Assembly (NCBI RefSeq): GCF_008329905.1
Contig: NZ_CP032155.1
Span: forward strand, 3,596,001-3,660,000
Length of the DNA: 64,000 nt
Direction of reading: 5' to 3'
Source of the DNA: Mycobacterium sp. ELW1
Lineage (GTDB): Bacteria; Actinomycetota; Actinomycetes; Mycobacteriales; Mycobacteriaceae
In this document: piece by piece, positions 17,378-26,075 of the stretch
Position numbering within the stretch: the stretch's first letter is position 1
How the letters are laid out: each line of letters starts with the position of its first letter
The notes under the pieces: model-generated
The model's input: only the letters and a program-made list of their open reading frames with translations
Told to the model about the DNA's origin: nothing
The model's database searches: none
Program-made: the position numbers and the translations under genes

Positions 17378-17874
17378 CGCGACGTAGGCGCGGCGCCTTT
17401 CCGCCTGAGCTCCACACCCAGCTCGTCAGGTGGCACGAGATGCCCCTCCGCGCAACGGATTTCGACGGTCGCGTCGGCGCCACAGTTCAGGTGGGTCAAC
17501 CGCAGCCGGGTGTCCTCGGCCAGGTGCCGCCGGCCCCACTCGAACATCGCCCACACCACCGGCATCAGCTCGGTGCCGGCGTCGGTGAGCACGTACTCGT
17601 CGCGCACCCGCTGCCCCGGCTCGCGGTAGGGCCGCCTGGTCAGCAGGCCGGCGTCGACGAGTTCGGTGAGCCGCGCCGACGTGGCGGCCTTGGTGATACC
17701 CACCCGCCGGGCGAAGTCGTCGAACCGGGTGGTGCCGTAATAGGCCTCCCGGAGGATCAGCATCGCCGACTTGGTTCCGATGACGGCCATGGTCTTCTCG
17801 ATCGGACATTTCCCGACCGCCGACCAGGAGTCGCGATCGGCAAGAGGCCCCTGCAGCAGTGTCACGTAAGTCAC
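17374..17874 (-). CDS. HxlR family transcriptional regulator
   Basis: 166 residues. CPIEKTMAVIGTKSAMLILR followed by a winged helix (FDDFARRVGITKAATSARL) is the HxlR/DUF24 pattern, in which a near-N-terminal Cys (residue 23 here) often senses electrophiles or oxidants. There is a C-terminal extension with another Cys pair (LNCGADA, IRCAEGH). It is divergent from the thiolase gene, with two dyads between them, and translationally coupled to the acyltransferase gene. It probably controls both directions. Confidence 0.88.
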   Translation of the reverse strand: MTYVTLLQGPLADRDSWSAVGKCPIEKTMAVIGTKSAMLILREAYYGTTRFDDFARRVGITKAATSARLTELVDAGLLTRRPYREPGQRVRDEYVLTDAGTELMPVVWAMFEWGRRHLAEDTRLRLTHLNCGADATVEIRCAEGHLVPPDELGVELRRKGAAPTSR

Positions 17875-17895
17875 TCCATTTCTGAGTTGTTTTCA

Positions 17896-17914
17896 CTATA
17901 CCTAGGTGTTATAG
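17896..17914. promoter_or_regulatory. palindromic operator candidate 1 (HxlR/thiolase gap)
   Basis: CTATACCTAGGTGTTATAG is an imperfect dyad (CTATA...TATAG around CCTAGG) lying between the divergent starts. It is a plausible HxlR binding site that also overlaps -10-like A/T-rich DNA. Confidence 0.5.
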
Positions 17915-17939
17915 CTGAGTACAGAAAGCAATACTCAGC
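17914..17939. promoter_or_regulatory. palindromic operator candidate 2 (HxlR/thiolase gap)
   Basis: GCTGAGTA (17914-17921) and its exact complement TACTCAGC (17932-17939) are separated by 10 nt. It directly adjoins candidate 1 and ends about 12 nt before the AGGAGG of the thiolase gene. Confidence 0.55.
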
Positions 17940-17959
17940 GACGAGTTCAGGAGGACAAC

Positions 17960-19144
17960 ATGGCCGGTTTCTCAGGGCGGGACGCCGTCATCGTGGGGGC
18001 GGTCCGCACGCCGATCGGCAAGGGCAAGCCCGGCGGCGCGTTGCACGGTGTGCTGCCCGCCGATCTGCTGGCGCACAGTCTCTCCGAGTTGGTCGCGCGA
18101 ACCGGCGTCGACCCGGCCGAGATCGACGACGTCATCGCGGGCGCCGTGACACAGGTCGGCGACCAGGCGGTCAACATCGCCCGAAACGCGCTGCTGGGCG
18201 CGGGCTTCCCGGAGTCGGTTCCCGGGACCACGGTCGACCGGCAGTGCGGTTCGAGCCAGCAGGCGATCTCGTTCGCCGCGCAGGGCGTCATCGCGGGCGC
18301 CTACGACGTGGTGATCGCCGGTGGCGTGGAATCGATGAGCCGGGTACCGATGGGGTCGTCGGTGCTGCCGGGCAGCGATCCGTTCGGCACCCGGTTCGCC
18401 GAGCGGTATTCGGACGGCCTGGTGCCGCAGGGCATCAGCGCGGAGCTGATCGCCGCACGATGGGGACTGTCGCGCACCGAACTCGACGAGTTCTCCGCCG
18501 CCAGCCACGAGAAAGCCGCGCACGCCACCAAGGACGGCTTGTTCGACAACGAGCTGGCACCGATCGCGGGACTGCAGACCGACGAGATCATCCGTCCCGG
18601 AACGACGGTCGAGACGCTGTCCGGATTGAAGCCGGCGTTCTACAGCGAGGCGTACGCCGCGCGCTTCCCGCAGATCAACTGGGAGATCACGCCGGGCAAC
18701 TCCTCACCGCTGTCCGACGGCAGTGCCGCGGTGTTGATCACCACATCGGAGGTCGCGCATCGGCACGGCTGGAAACCGTTGGCGCGCATCCACACCACGA
18801 CGGTGGTGGGCTCGGATCCGCTGTACATGCTGACCGGCGTCATCCCCGCGACCGAGAAGGTGCTGGCCCGGGCCGGGCTGACACTGGCCGACATCGACCT
18901 GTTCGAAGTCAACGAGGCGTTCGCGCCGGTGGTGCTGGCGTGGGCCCGCGACACCGGAGCCGACCTGGGCAAGACGAACGTCAACGGCGGCGCGATCGCG
19001 ATCGGTCACCCGCTGGGTGCCAGCGGGGCGCGCATCATGACCACGTTGGTCAACGCGCTCGAGCAGCGCGGCGGGCGCTACGGCCTGCAGACCATGTGCG
19101 AGGGCGGCGGGATGGCCAACGCCACGATCATCGAGCGGCTCTGA
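17960..19144 (+). CDS. acetyl-CoA acetyltransferase (thiolase)
   Basis: 394 residues, the full thiolase II length. Nucleophile Cys96 lies in DRQCGSSQQA, His350 in GHPLGASG, and the general-base Cys380 in MCEGGGM. It catalyses CoA-dependent thiolysis of a 3-oxoacyl-CoA, or the reverse Claisen condensation, in the cytoplasm. An AGGAGG precedes the ATG. The DUF302 gene follows after one base. Divergent HxlR control suggests an inducible catabolic step rather than core beta-oxidation. The substrate is not evident. Confidence 0.93.
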   Translation: MAGFSGRDAVIVGAVRTPIGKGKPGGALHGVLPADLLAHSLSELVARTGVDPAEIDDVIAGAVTQVGDQAVNIARNALLGAGFPESVPGTTVDRQCGSSQQAISFAAQGVIAGAYDVVIAGGVESMSRVPMGSSVLPGSDPFGTRFAERYSDGLVPQGISAELIAARWGLSRTELDEFSAASHEKAAHATKDGLFDNELAPIAGLQTDEIIRPGTTVETLSGLKPAFYSEAYAARFPQINWEITPGNSSPLSDGSAAVLITTSEVAHRHGWKPLARIHTTTVVGSDPLYMLTGVIPATEKVLARAGLTLADIDLFEVNEAFAPVVLAWARDTGADLGKTNVNGGAIAIGHPLGASGARIMTTLVNALEQRGGRYGLQTMCEGGGMANATIIERL

Positions 19145-19145
19145 C

Positions 19146-19634
19146 ATGGCAACCGAGACCCGGTTCGACGGGGTTCGGCTGCGCTACGACAGCGCCAAGA
19201 GTTACGACGACCTGGTTGCCGCGCTGCTCGCCGACATCGGCGAGCAGCCGGTGCCGATCGGTGACATCGGGGCGGCCGGCGGTGACTGGCAGTCCTACCA
19301 GAAGCGCGTCGAGAAGTACGTCGGGCCAAGCGGATTCATGCTGTTCGCGTTGCTCGACCACGGCGCCTGGATCGCCAAAGCCGGCATCGAACGCAGAGTG
19401 TTGCGGGTCATCCTCGGCAACCCGTTGATCGCGATCACCATGCTTCGGCATGACGTGACGGCGGGCCTGTTCGCCCCGGTCGAACTGGTGATCCTCGACG
19501 AGGGCGACGGCAGCAGTCTGACCTACGTCAAGCCGTCGTCGTTGATGGTGGTGGAGCCGAATCCGGAGCTGCTCAGCGCCGCCGAGGCGCTCGACGCCAA
19601 GCTGGCGGCACTGGCCGCCAAGGTGACCGAGTGA
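19146..19634 (+). CDS. DUF302 domain protein
   Basis: 162 residues. The central region RVEKYVGPSGFMLFALLDHG...LRVILGNPLIAITMLRHD fits DUF302, a small alpha/beta domain of unknown function. It has no signal peptide or transmembrane helix. It starts one base after the thiolase stop, so the two form an operon. No enzymatic role is known to me. Confidence 0.75.
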   Translation: MATETRFDGVRLRYDSAKSYDDLVAALLADIGEQPVPIGDIGAAGGDWQSYQKRVEKYVGPSGFMLFALLDHGAWIAKAGIERRVLRVILGNPLIAITMLRHDVTAGLFAPVELVILDEGDGSSLTYVKPSSLMVVEPNPELLSAAEALDAKLAALAAKVTE

Positions 19635-19649
19635 GGTCGCGCCGCGGTG

Positions 19650-20072
19650 TCACATCGCGTAGCGGCGGACGGTTTCCGGTTCGATGATGACTCGCAGCCA
19701 CTCCTCGTCGCGCATCTGCGCCAGATCCTGAGCCCGGATGGGATCGTCGAGATCCCAGTATCGGGCAGCCAAGCGCTCGACGAGTTCCCAGGCTCCGTCG
19801 GAGACCAGTGTTGTCGGACCAGCCACCGACAGCCAGCGTTCTCGCTCGCCGACCGGCGCGGCCACCACCAGGGATGCGCGCGAATCCCGGCGCAGCTGGC
19901 GCACTTTCGGGGTGTCAGCCCCGGTGAAGAGTTCGACGTGACCGGTTGTGGTCACCTCGAACCACACCGGCCGGGGCTGCGGCGGTACCGCTCCGGCGGC
20001 GGTCGAGAAGAATCCGTAGAGCGGACGCGCGAGAAACGACAGGTCTTCGCTGGTCAGCGTTTCGATGGTCAT
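19650..20072 (-). CDS. PPOX-class (split-barrel flavin/F420-binding) protein
   Basis: 140 residues from the ATG at 20072; the frame is open further but upstream codons are unlike the family. It shows the split-barrel pattern RPVWFEVTTTGHVELFTG...KVRQLRRDSRASLVVAAPVG of pyridoxamine-phosphate-oxidase-like proteins, many of which use F420 or FMN in mycobacteria. It begins 10 nt after the Ddn-like gene on the same strand. Cofactor and substrate are not decided by the sequence. Confidence 0.8.
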   Translation of the reverse strand: MTIETLTSEDLSFLARPLYGFFSTAAGAVPPQPRPVWFEVTTTGHVELFTGADTPKVRQLRRDSRASLVVAAPVGERERWLSVAGPTTLVSDGAWELVERLAARYWDLDDPIRAQDLAQMRDEEWLRVIIEPETVRRYAM

Positions 20073-20082
20073 CGCTGCGCGG

Positions 20083-20514
20083 CTACGACCGGGTGAGCTC
20101 GAACAGCGGGATGACCCGGCTGGTCTTGGACTGGTATTCCCCGAACCCGGGAGCCTCGGCCACGACCTTCGGGTAGGCGTCGTCGCGTTCCTCGCGCGAG
20201 AATTCACGAGCGACCACGTCGTAGGCATCGGTGCCGATCTCGATGTGCGCCCGCGGGTTGGCCCGCAGATTGTGCACCCAGTCCGGATTGGTGTCGGCGC
20301 CGGCCTTGGAGCCGATGATGATCAGCTTGCCGTCGACGCGGAAGTACGCCAGCGGGGCCAGCCGCGGCTGGCCGGACTTCGCACCGGTGGTGTGCAGCAG
20401 CAGCAGCGGGCGGCCTTCGAACGGTCCGCCGACGACTCCGGCGTTGGCCCGGAATTCCTCGACGATGTTCTTGTTGAAGTCGTTCAGCGACGCAAAGTCA
20501 GGGGTTTCGGTCAT
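20083..20514 (-). CDS. Ddn-type deazaflavin (F420)-dependent nitroreductase family protein
   Basis: 143 residues. [37 protein letters not shown] and [20 protein letters not shown] are the signature blocks of the Ddn/Rv3547 family, which reduces quinones and nitroaromatics with F420H2. Its ATG overlaps the aspS stop (ATGA at 20511-20514), so it is translated from the aspS message. The duplication inside aspS also lets the upstream frame run straight into this gene as an artificial fusion. Confidence 0.88.
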   Translation of the reverse strand: MTETPDFASLNDFNKNIVEEFRANAGVVGGPFEGRPLLLLHTTGAKSGQPRLAPLAYFRVDGKLIIIGSKAGADTNPDWVHNLRANPRAHIEIGTDAYDVVAREFSREERDDAYPKVVAEAPGFGEYQSKTSRVIPLFELTRS

Positions 20515-22374
20515 GGCTTGTCCAGCTTCTCCGGCTTGAAATCTATTCCGGATTCCTTGCGCTGTTGGGCGGTGATCGGCGCAGGCGCATCGGTCAGCGG
20601 GTCGACGCCACCGCCGGACTTCGGGAATGCGATCACCTCGCGGATCGAGTCGACCCCGGCCAGCAGCGCGACGATGCGATCCCAGCCGAACGCGATGCCG
20701 CCGTGCGGCGGGGCGCCAAAGGTGAAGGCGTCCAACAGGAATCCGAACTCCCGGGCTTCGTCGTGATCGATGCCCATCATCGCGACACGCGCTGCGGGCG
20801 CCAAAGGTGAAGGCGTCCAACAGGAATCCGAACTTCTCCCGGGCTTCGTCGTGATCGATGCCCATCATCGCGAACACCCGCTCCTGCACGTCGCGGCGGT
20901 GGATACGGATCGAACCGCCGCCGATCTCGTTGCCGTTGCAGACGATGTCGTAGGCATTGGCGATCGCCGACCCGGGATCGGTGTCGAACGTCGCCTCCGA
21001 CTCCGGCATCGGCGAGGTGAAGGCGTGGTGCACCGCGGTCCAGTTGCCTGACCCGACCGCGACGTCGCCGGCGGCGGTCGCATCGTCGGCCGGTTCGAAC
21101 AGCGGCCACTTCACGATCCAGGTGAAGGCCCACGCGTTCGGGTCGATGAGGTCCAGCCGCTTGGCGATCTCGATGCGCGTCGCCCCGAGCAGGGCGCGGG
21201 CGCCCTTGGGGGTGCCGGCCGCGAAGAACACACAGTCGCCCGGTGCGGCACCGACGTGCGCGGCCAACCCTTCGCGTTCGGTGTCGGACAGGTTCTTGGC
21301 GACCGGGCCGCTCAACTCCCCGTCCTCACCGATCAGTACGTACGCCAAGCCCTTGTGCCCGCGCTGCTTGGCGAATTCCTGCCAGCCGTCCAGCGTGCGG
21401 CGCGGCTGCGACGCACCGCCCTGCATGACCACGGCACCGACGTAGGGCGCCTGGAACACCCGGAACGGCGTGTCCTTGAAGTACTCGGTGCACTCGACGA
21501 GTTCGACGGCGAACCGCAGATCGGGCTTGTCGGTACCGAATCGGCCCATCGCCTCGTCGTAACACATCCGCGGAATCGGCGTCGGGAGGTCGTAGCCGAT
21601 CGTGGACCACACGGCCCGCAGCACTTCTTCGGAGACCGCGATGACGTCGTCGGCGTCGACGAAGCTCATCTCCATGTCGAGTTGGGTGAACTCCGGCTGG
21701 CGGTCGGCGCGGAAATCCTCGTCGCGGTAGCACCGCGCGATCTGGTAGTAGCGCTCCATGCCCGCGACCATCAGCAGCTGCTTGAACAGCTGCGGACTCT
21801 GCGGCAGCGCGTAGAACGAACCGGGCTGCAGCCGGGCCGGCACCAGGAAGTCGCGCGCCCCCTCCGGCGTCGATCGGGTCAGCGTCGGGGTCTCGATCTC
21901 GACGAAGTCGTGGGCGGCCAGCACCGAGCGCGCGGCCGCATTCACCTTGGAGCGCAACCGGATTGCGTCACCGGGACCGCCGTGCCGGCGCATGTCGAGA
22001 TAGCGGTATTTCAGCCGGGCTTCTTCGCCCGCCTGCTCGTCGAGCTGGAACGGCAGCGGGGCGCTCTCCCCCAGCACCGTCAGCGCTGTCGCGTTGACTT
22101 CGATCTCGCCGGTGGGGATTTCGGCATTGGCGTTGCCCTCGGGGCGGATACCGACGACGCCCTCGACGGCGACGCAGAACTCGGCGCGCAGCCGGTGCGC
22201 CTGCGCGAGCACGTCGGCATCGTGGAACACCACCTGCGAGACACCTGACGCGTCACGCAGATCGATGAAGATGACGCCGCCGTGGTCGCGCCGGGTGGAC
22301 ACCCAGCCGGCCAGCGTGACCGTCTGTCCGGCGTCGGAGGCCCGCAACGAACCGGCGGCGTGACTGCGCAGCAC
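20511..22374 (-). pseudogene. aspS: aspartyl-tRNA synthetase, frame interrupted by a short duplication
   Basis: From the GTG at 22374 (good AGGAG upstream) the protein starts [16 protein letters not shown]. It contains the OB-fold anticodon domain, class II motif 2 region [16 protein letters not shown], and the bacterial insertion (GAD) domain. At about 20873 the frame is lost because a 75/78-bp segment is duplicated. The correct C-terminus, with motif 3 [13 protein letters not shown], resumes one frame over and stops at 20511. Removing one copy (88 bp) restores a full-length synthetase. Because aspS is essential and no second copy is seen here, I suspect an assembly scar. The enzyme charges tRNA-Asp (and probably tRNA-Asn, as non-discriminating mycobacterial enzymes do). 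Confidence 0.85.
20711..20873 (+). repeat. near-identical 75/78-bp duplication inside aspS
   Basis: Copy A (20711-20785) and copy B (20796-20873) both begin GGGCGCCAAAGGTGAAGGCG and end CCCATCATCGCGA, with 10 bp between them. Copy A lacks three bases (one Lys codon). The period (85-88 bp) shifts the aspS frame. Confidence 0.9.
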
Positions 22375-22489
22375 ACAAACTCCTGAAAATCGAGAAACGG
22401 ATGTAAAGGAAATCGAGGGTTCAGTCTATGAGGTGGACCCGACCGGACATACGTCACCTCGGTGTATGGTCAGCGCGGAGGTAGCCCCG

Positions 22490-22987
22490 ATGACCACGAT
22501 GTATCCCTGTGAGCGCGTCGATCTGACGTTCATTCGCGACGCGAAGTTCCGCTACTCCAACAGCGTGGACCTCGCCATCACACCTGAGCAGCTGTTCGAG
22601 GTCCTCTCCGACGCGGACTCCTGGCCGCAGTGGGCCAAGGTCATCACCGGGGTCACCTGGACCAGCCCCAAGCCGTACGGCATCGGCACCACACGCACGG
22701 TCAACATGCTCGGCGGACTGGTGGGTGACGAGGAGTTCCTGGCCTGGGAGCCCTACACCTACCTGGCGTTTCGGTTCAACACCTGCTCCAACAAGGTGGT
22801 GGCCGCCTTCGCCGAGGAGTACCGCGTGGAGGAGACGCCGGGTGGCTGCCGGCTGACCTGGACGGTGGCACAGAAGGCGAACGGCCCGGCCCGGTTCGGG
22901 CTCATCGTGGGCGGCCCGCTGATGAATCTGTCGTTCCGGTGGTTCCTGGCCAATCTGCGCCGCTACACCGACAAGCGGTTCCACTAG
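22490..22987 (+). CDS. SRPBCC family (polyketide cyclase/START-like) protein
   Basis: 165 residues from the ATG at 22490, which has a GGAGGT 8 nt upstream; earlier in-frame starts are less likely. SVDLAITPEQLFEVLSDADS and WPQWAKVITGVTWTSP are the opening strand, helix and Trp-rich segment of SRPBCC ligand-binding folds, and the C-terminal long helix contains SFRWFLANLRRYTD. It probably binds or modifies a small hydrophobic ligand. It is divergent from aspS and convergent with the esterase gene (4-bp overlap). Confidence 0.8.
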   Translation: MTTMYPCERVDLTFIRDAKFRYSNSVDLAITPEQLFEVLSDADSWPQWAKVITGVTWTSPKPYGIGTTRTVNMLGGLVGDEEFLAWEPYTYLAFRFNTCSNKVVAAFAEEYRVEETPGGCRLTWTVAQKANGPARFGLIVGGPLMNLSFRWFLANLRRYTDKRFH

Positions 22988-24462
22988 TACAGCCCGGCCC
23001 AGACCTCCCTGCGCAGCGCGTCGGGGTCGTCGACCGAGACGTCGCGGTTGGAACGGATGACGCGGGTAGCGCGCCGCACGGAGTCGTAGCGGGGCCAATC
23101 TTCCAATTCGCCGTGGGTGGCGAAGTTCAGCCAGGTGCGCTGCATCCGGCGACCCACCGCGGGCTGCACGTGACGGCCGAGCGGGTGGATTTTGCGGCCC
23201 AGATATGAGCCGTAGCTGTGCTGGATGTGCACGATCTCGCTGCCGTGGGTGGCGCCGAGGCCCAGCATCCGCAAGGTCCACGTGGTGTGGTCGAACCGGT
23301 ATACGTGTGTGGTGGCGTGCGGACTGTACGCGTCGGCGAAGGCCCACGTCGGCGCGCCGAACATGACGTCGGATCCCACGGCGATCTGCGCCCGCCGGCG
23401 CGGATAGTCCGGATAGCCGGCCAGCACCCGGTTCCGCGCGCCCGGCGCGACCCGGTCGAAATAGGCGTCGATCCCGTCGGTGGTGGTCGGCAGCATCGGC
23501 GGTTTGGACCACGCGAACATCGACGCCTCGTGGCTGTTGGTCCCGATGATCAGCGGCACCGGATTGACCTCGCCGGCCCGCGCCGCGTCGATCGGATGCC
23601 GCGGCAACAGGTCCACGCCGTAGGTGAGCCCGTAGGCCAGCGTCGGGGTGGCCTCGGCGCTGCGGCGCTGCATCTCCCCCGCGGCGCGGCGCAGCACCCG
23701 CTGCGGCAGCACCGGGAACGCGGCGGGATCGGCGCCGACGAGGTCGACGAATTCATGGGCGCGCTTGGCCCGGGTCGCCCGGTCGGCGATGAGCGGCAGC
23801 GCCGGGCTCTGCGCGATTGCACGGGCGAACAATCCCTCGCCGGCCGGGCTCGCGAGCAGGGCCAGCACCGATGTCGCCCCGGCCGACTCGCCGAAGATCG
23901 TGACGCGCTGCGGGTCTCCGCCGAAGGCGGCGATGTTGTCCTGCACCCAGCGCAGCGCCGCGATCTGGTCGCGCAGGCACAGGTTGTCGGAGAATCCGGC
24001 ACCGAGATCGCCCAGTTCGAAACCGCCGAACACGCCGAGCCGGTAGGTCACGTTGACCACGACGACGTCACCGTTGGCGGCCAGCCGGGACCCGTTGTAG
24101 AGCTGCAACTGTCCAGCGCCGTACACGAAGGCGCCGCCGGGAATCCAGACCATGACCGGCAGCGGGGTGTCGGTGGCCGGCGCCCAGATCGTCAGGGTCA
24201 GGCAGGCTTCGTCCCGGATCTTCGGGTCGTCGCGTCCACCGCCGACGAACGAGCGGCCCTGTGGCGGCACGGGTCCGTGCTCGACGGCGTCGCGTACCCC
24301 GGCCCACGGTTGCACGGGGGCGGGAGCGCGAAAACGGCGCTCTCCGATGGGTTGTTCGGCGTAGGGGATGCCGCGCCAGACCCGCACACCGCTTTCGGTG
24401 GTTCCGCGCAATGCACCCAGGGTGGTGTAAGCCACGGTCGACGGATCCGCGACGACGGTCAC
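22984..24462 (-). CDS. type-B carboxylesterase/lipase family protein
   Basis: About 492 residues from a GTG at 24462 (MTVVADPSTVAYTTLGALRG); the frame continues upstream but enters the divergent metallopeptidase gene. Serine hydrolase features are the oxyanion region VMVWIPGGAFVYGAG and the nucleophile elbow GESAGATSVLALL. A late acidic residue and a His (LGATHGSEIVHI) complete the triad. No signal peptide is evident, so it is probably cytoplasmic. It hydrolyses carboxylic esters; the substrate is unknown. A paralogue lies at 31.4-32.7 kb. Confidence 0.88.
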   Translation of the reverse strand: MTVVADPSTVAYTTLGALRGTTESGVRVWRGIPYAEQPIGERRFRAPAPVQPWAGVRDAVEHGPVPPQGRSFVGGGRDDPKIRDEACLTLTIWAPATDTPLPVMVWIPGGAFVYGAGQLQLYNGSRLAANGDVVVVNVTYRLGVFGGFELGDLGAGFSDNLCLRDQIAALRWVQDNIAAFGGDPQRVTIFGESAGATSVLALLASPAGEGLFARAIAQSPALPLIADRATRAKRAHEFVDLVGADPAAFPVLPQRVLRRAAGEMQRRSAEATPTLAYGLTYGVDLLPRHPIDAARAGEVNPVPLIIGTNSHEASMFAWSKPPMLPTTTDGIDAYFDRVAPGARNRVLAGYPDYPRRRAQIAVGSDVMFGAPTWAFADAYSPHATTHVYRFDHTTWTLRMLGLGATHGSEIVHIQHSYGSYLGRKIHPLGRHVQPAVGRRMQRTWLNFATHGELEDWPRYDSVRRATRVIRSNRDVSVDDPDALRREVWAGLY

Positions 24463-24534
24463 GACGAAATCGTAGTGTGGCAAGGTGAACGCGGTGGGTA
24501 ACCGCACCTCAAGTTCCGATCTCGGGGAGTGCTG

Positions 24535-25413
24535 ATGACCTTTAACGAGGGAATGCAGATCGACACCAGCACCACCTCGACCGGTGGTGGCGGCGGTCGG
24601 GGCATCGCGATCGGCGGTGGTCTGGGCGGCCTGGTGGTGGTGCTGCTCGCGGTGTTCCTCGGTATCGATCCGAGCCAGGTCACCACTCCGCAGCAGACCC
24701 TGCCGCCCGGTGCCGAGCAGTCGGGCTACGACCTGAGTAAGTGCAAGACGGGCGCCGACGCCAACCAGTACGTCGAATGCCGCGTGGTGGCCACCGGCAA
24801 CTCCGTCGACGGTGTGTGGAGCGACCTGCTCAAGGGCTACACCCGGCCGAAGATGATGTTGTTCAAGAATCAGGTGCAGACCGGATGCGGCCCGGCGACC
24901 AGCGATGTCGGACCGTTCTACTGCCCGGTGGACAAGACCGCGTACTTCGACACCGATTTCTTCGATGTTCTCAAGACCCGATTCGGTTCCAGCGGTGGGC
25001 CGTTGGCGCAGGAGTACGTGGTGGCCCACGAGTACGGCCACCATGTACAAAACCTGCTCGGCGTACTCGGCCGCGCCCAGCAGGGGGCGCAGGGCGCCAC
25101 CGGCGGCAGTGTGCGCACCGAGCTTCAAGCCGACTGCTACGCCGGTGTGTGGGCGCACTACGCGGCCATCACCAAGCAGCCCGGCACCGACGTGACCTAC
25201 CTGGAACCGTTGACCGATAAGGACATTGCCGACGCGCTGTCGGCGGCAGCGTCGGTGGGTGACGACCGGATCCAGAAGCAGGCCACCGGGCGGGTCAATC
25301 CCGAACAGTGGACGCACGGTTCGTCGGCCGAACGACAGAAGTGGTTCACCACCGGCTATCAGACCGGTGACCCCAAGCAGTGCGATACGTTCAGGGCCGG
25401 CGATCTGGGCTAG
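24535..25413 (+). CDS. neutral zinc metallopeptidase (YpfJ family, Rv2575-like)
   Basis: 292 residues from the ATG at 24535 (MTFNEGMQIDTS), preferred over a GTG two codons earlier. A Gly-rich N-terminus is followed by one transmembrane helix (about residues 22-45). The periplasmic domain carries the zincin motif HEYGHH (His165, Glu166, His169) and the downstream ELQADCYAGVWAHY segment that supplies the third ligand region in this family. It is predicted to be a membrane-anchored extracytoplasmic protease. The 3' end overlaps the convergent DUF427 gene by 23 bp. Confidence 0.9.
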   Translation: MTFNEGMQIDTSTTSTGGGGGRGIAIGGGLGGLVVVLLAVFLGIDPSQVTTPQQTLPPGAEQSGYDLSKCKTGADANQYVECRVVATGNSVDGVWSDLLKGYTRPKMMLFKNQVQTGCGPATSDVGPFYCPVDKTAYFDTDFFDVLKTRFGSSGGPLAQEYVVAHEYGHHVQNLLGVLGRAQQGAQGATGGSVRTELQADCYAGVWAHYAAITKQPGTDVTYLEPLTDKDIADALSAAASVGDDRIQKQATGRVNPEQWTHGSSAERQKWFTTGYQTGDPKQCDTFRAGDLG

Positions 25414-26068
25414 GCAGCTCGGCGCTCACCTCGGCCCGCTCGGGATCGAAGCTGAAATAGCCTGCGATCGCCGCGGTTTCGGGCAGCGGGTCGTCGTAGC
25501 TCCACGCCACGTCGTCGACGTCACCGGCGGCCCAATAGGTGGCATATCCCTTGTAGTTGCAGTAACTCGAGGTGTCCGTTCGGCGCAGCAGGCCGGTGCG
25601 CACATGGTTCGGCGCAACGTAAAGCCGTGGCGCCAGCGCGGTTTCGAACACGATCACGGTGTCGTCGGTGTCCACCAGTACCTCGCCGCCGACCAGCACC
25701 CGTAGCCGGCGGCGGGTGGGCCGGCAGTCCACCCGGTGGTACGGGTTGGGCGGATAGTGCACCAGGGTGCGGCCCTCCTCCACCCAGGTGTCGACGGCAT
25801 CCCACGGAACCCGCACATAGCCGGGCGCTTCGGGCTCGGGTTCGGTTGGCAGATCGGCTGTTTCGCCGCTCGGGAAGGCGTAACTCAGCGGCGCCCCGGC
25901 GCGGTGGACCAGCAGCGCGTTCTCGGTGTCGATGACGGTCTGCCCGTCGCGCACCGCCTGCACCCGGCGCGGGTGCGGCTCGACGTAGACGATCGGATCT
26001 GCCACCGGCGCGGAGAACCAGCCGATCCGGTCCGGACCGAGCGGGCCGCGGCCGGCGACCAGACTCAT
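25391..26068 (-). CDS. DUF427 domain protein (two repeats)
   Basis: 225 residues holding two related DUF427 beta folds. The first is around RRVQAVRDGQTVIDTENALL. The second is around RRLRVLVGGEVLVDTDDTVI and ends in the typical CNYKGYATYWA and SYDDPLPE blocks. The family is cytoplasmic and has no established biochemical role known to me. It lies 8 bp downstream of the thioesterase gene on the same strand, so the two are likely co-transcribed. Confidence 0.85.
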   Translation of the reverse strand: MSLVAGRGPLGPDRIGWFSAPVADPIVYVEPHPRRVQAVRDGQTVIDTENALLVHRAGAPLSYAFPSGETADLPTEPEPEAPGYVRVPWDAVDTWVEEGRTLVHYPPNPYHRVDCRPTRRRLRVLVGGEVLVDTDDTVIVFETALAPRLYVAPNHVRTGLLRRTDTSSYCNYKGYATYWAAGDVDDVAWSYDDPLPETAAIAGYFSFDPERAEVSAELPSPDRRP

Positions 26069-26075
26069 CGGAGCG

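Noticed and set aside
17371..19428. 685-codon plus-strand open frame covering the thiolase gene
   Set aside because: It is an out-of-frame reading across the HxlR gene, the intergenic dyads and the thiolase; the thiolase frame has intact catalytic residues.
20083..22374. 763-residue AspRS-Ddn fusion protein
   Set aside because: It arises only because the duplication at 20711-20873 shifts aspS into the frame of the downstream nitroreductase-family gene; the intervening translated part is Arg-rich nonsense.
22984..25317. 777-residue version of the carboxylesterase
   Set aside because: The N-terminal 280 residues are the antisense of the divergent metallopeptidase gene; a GTG at 24462 gives a normal-length esterase.
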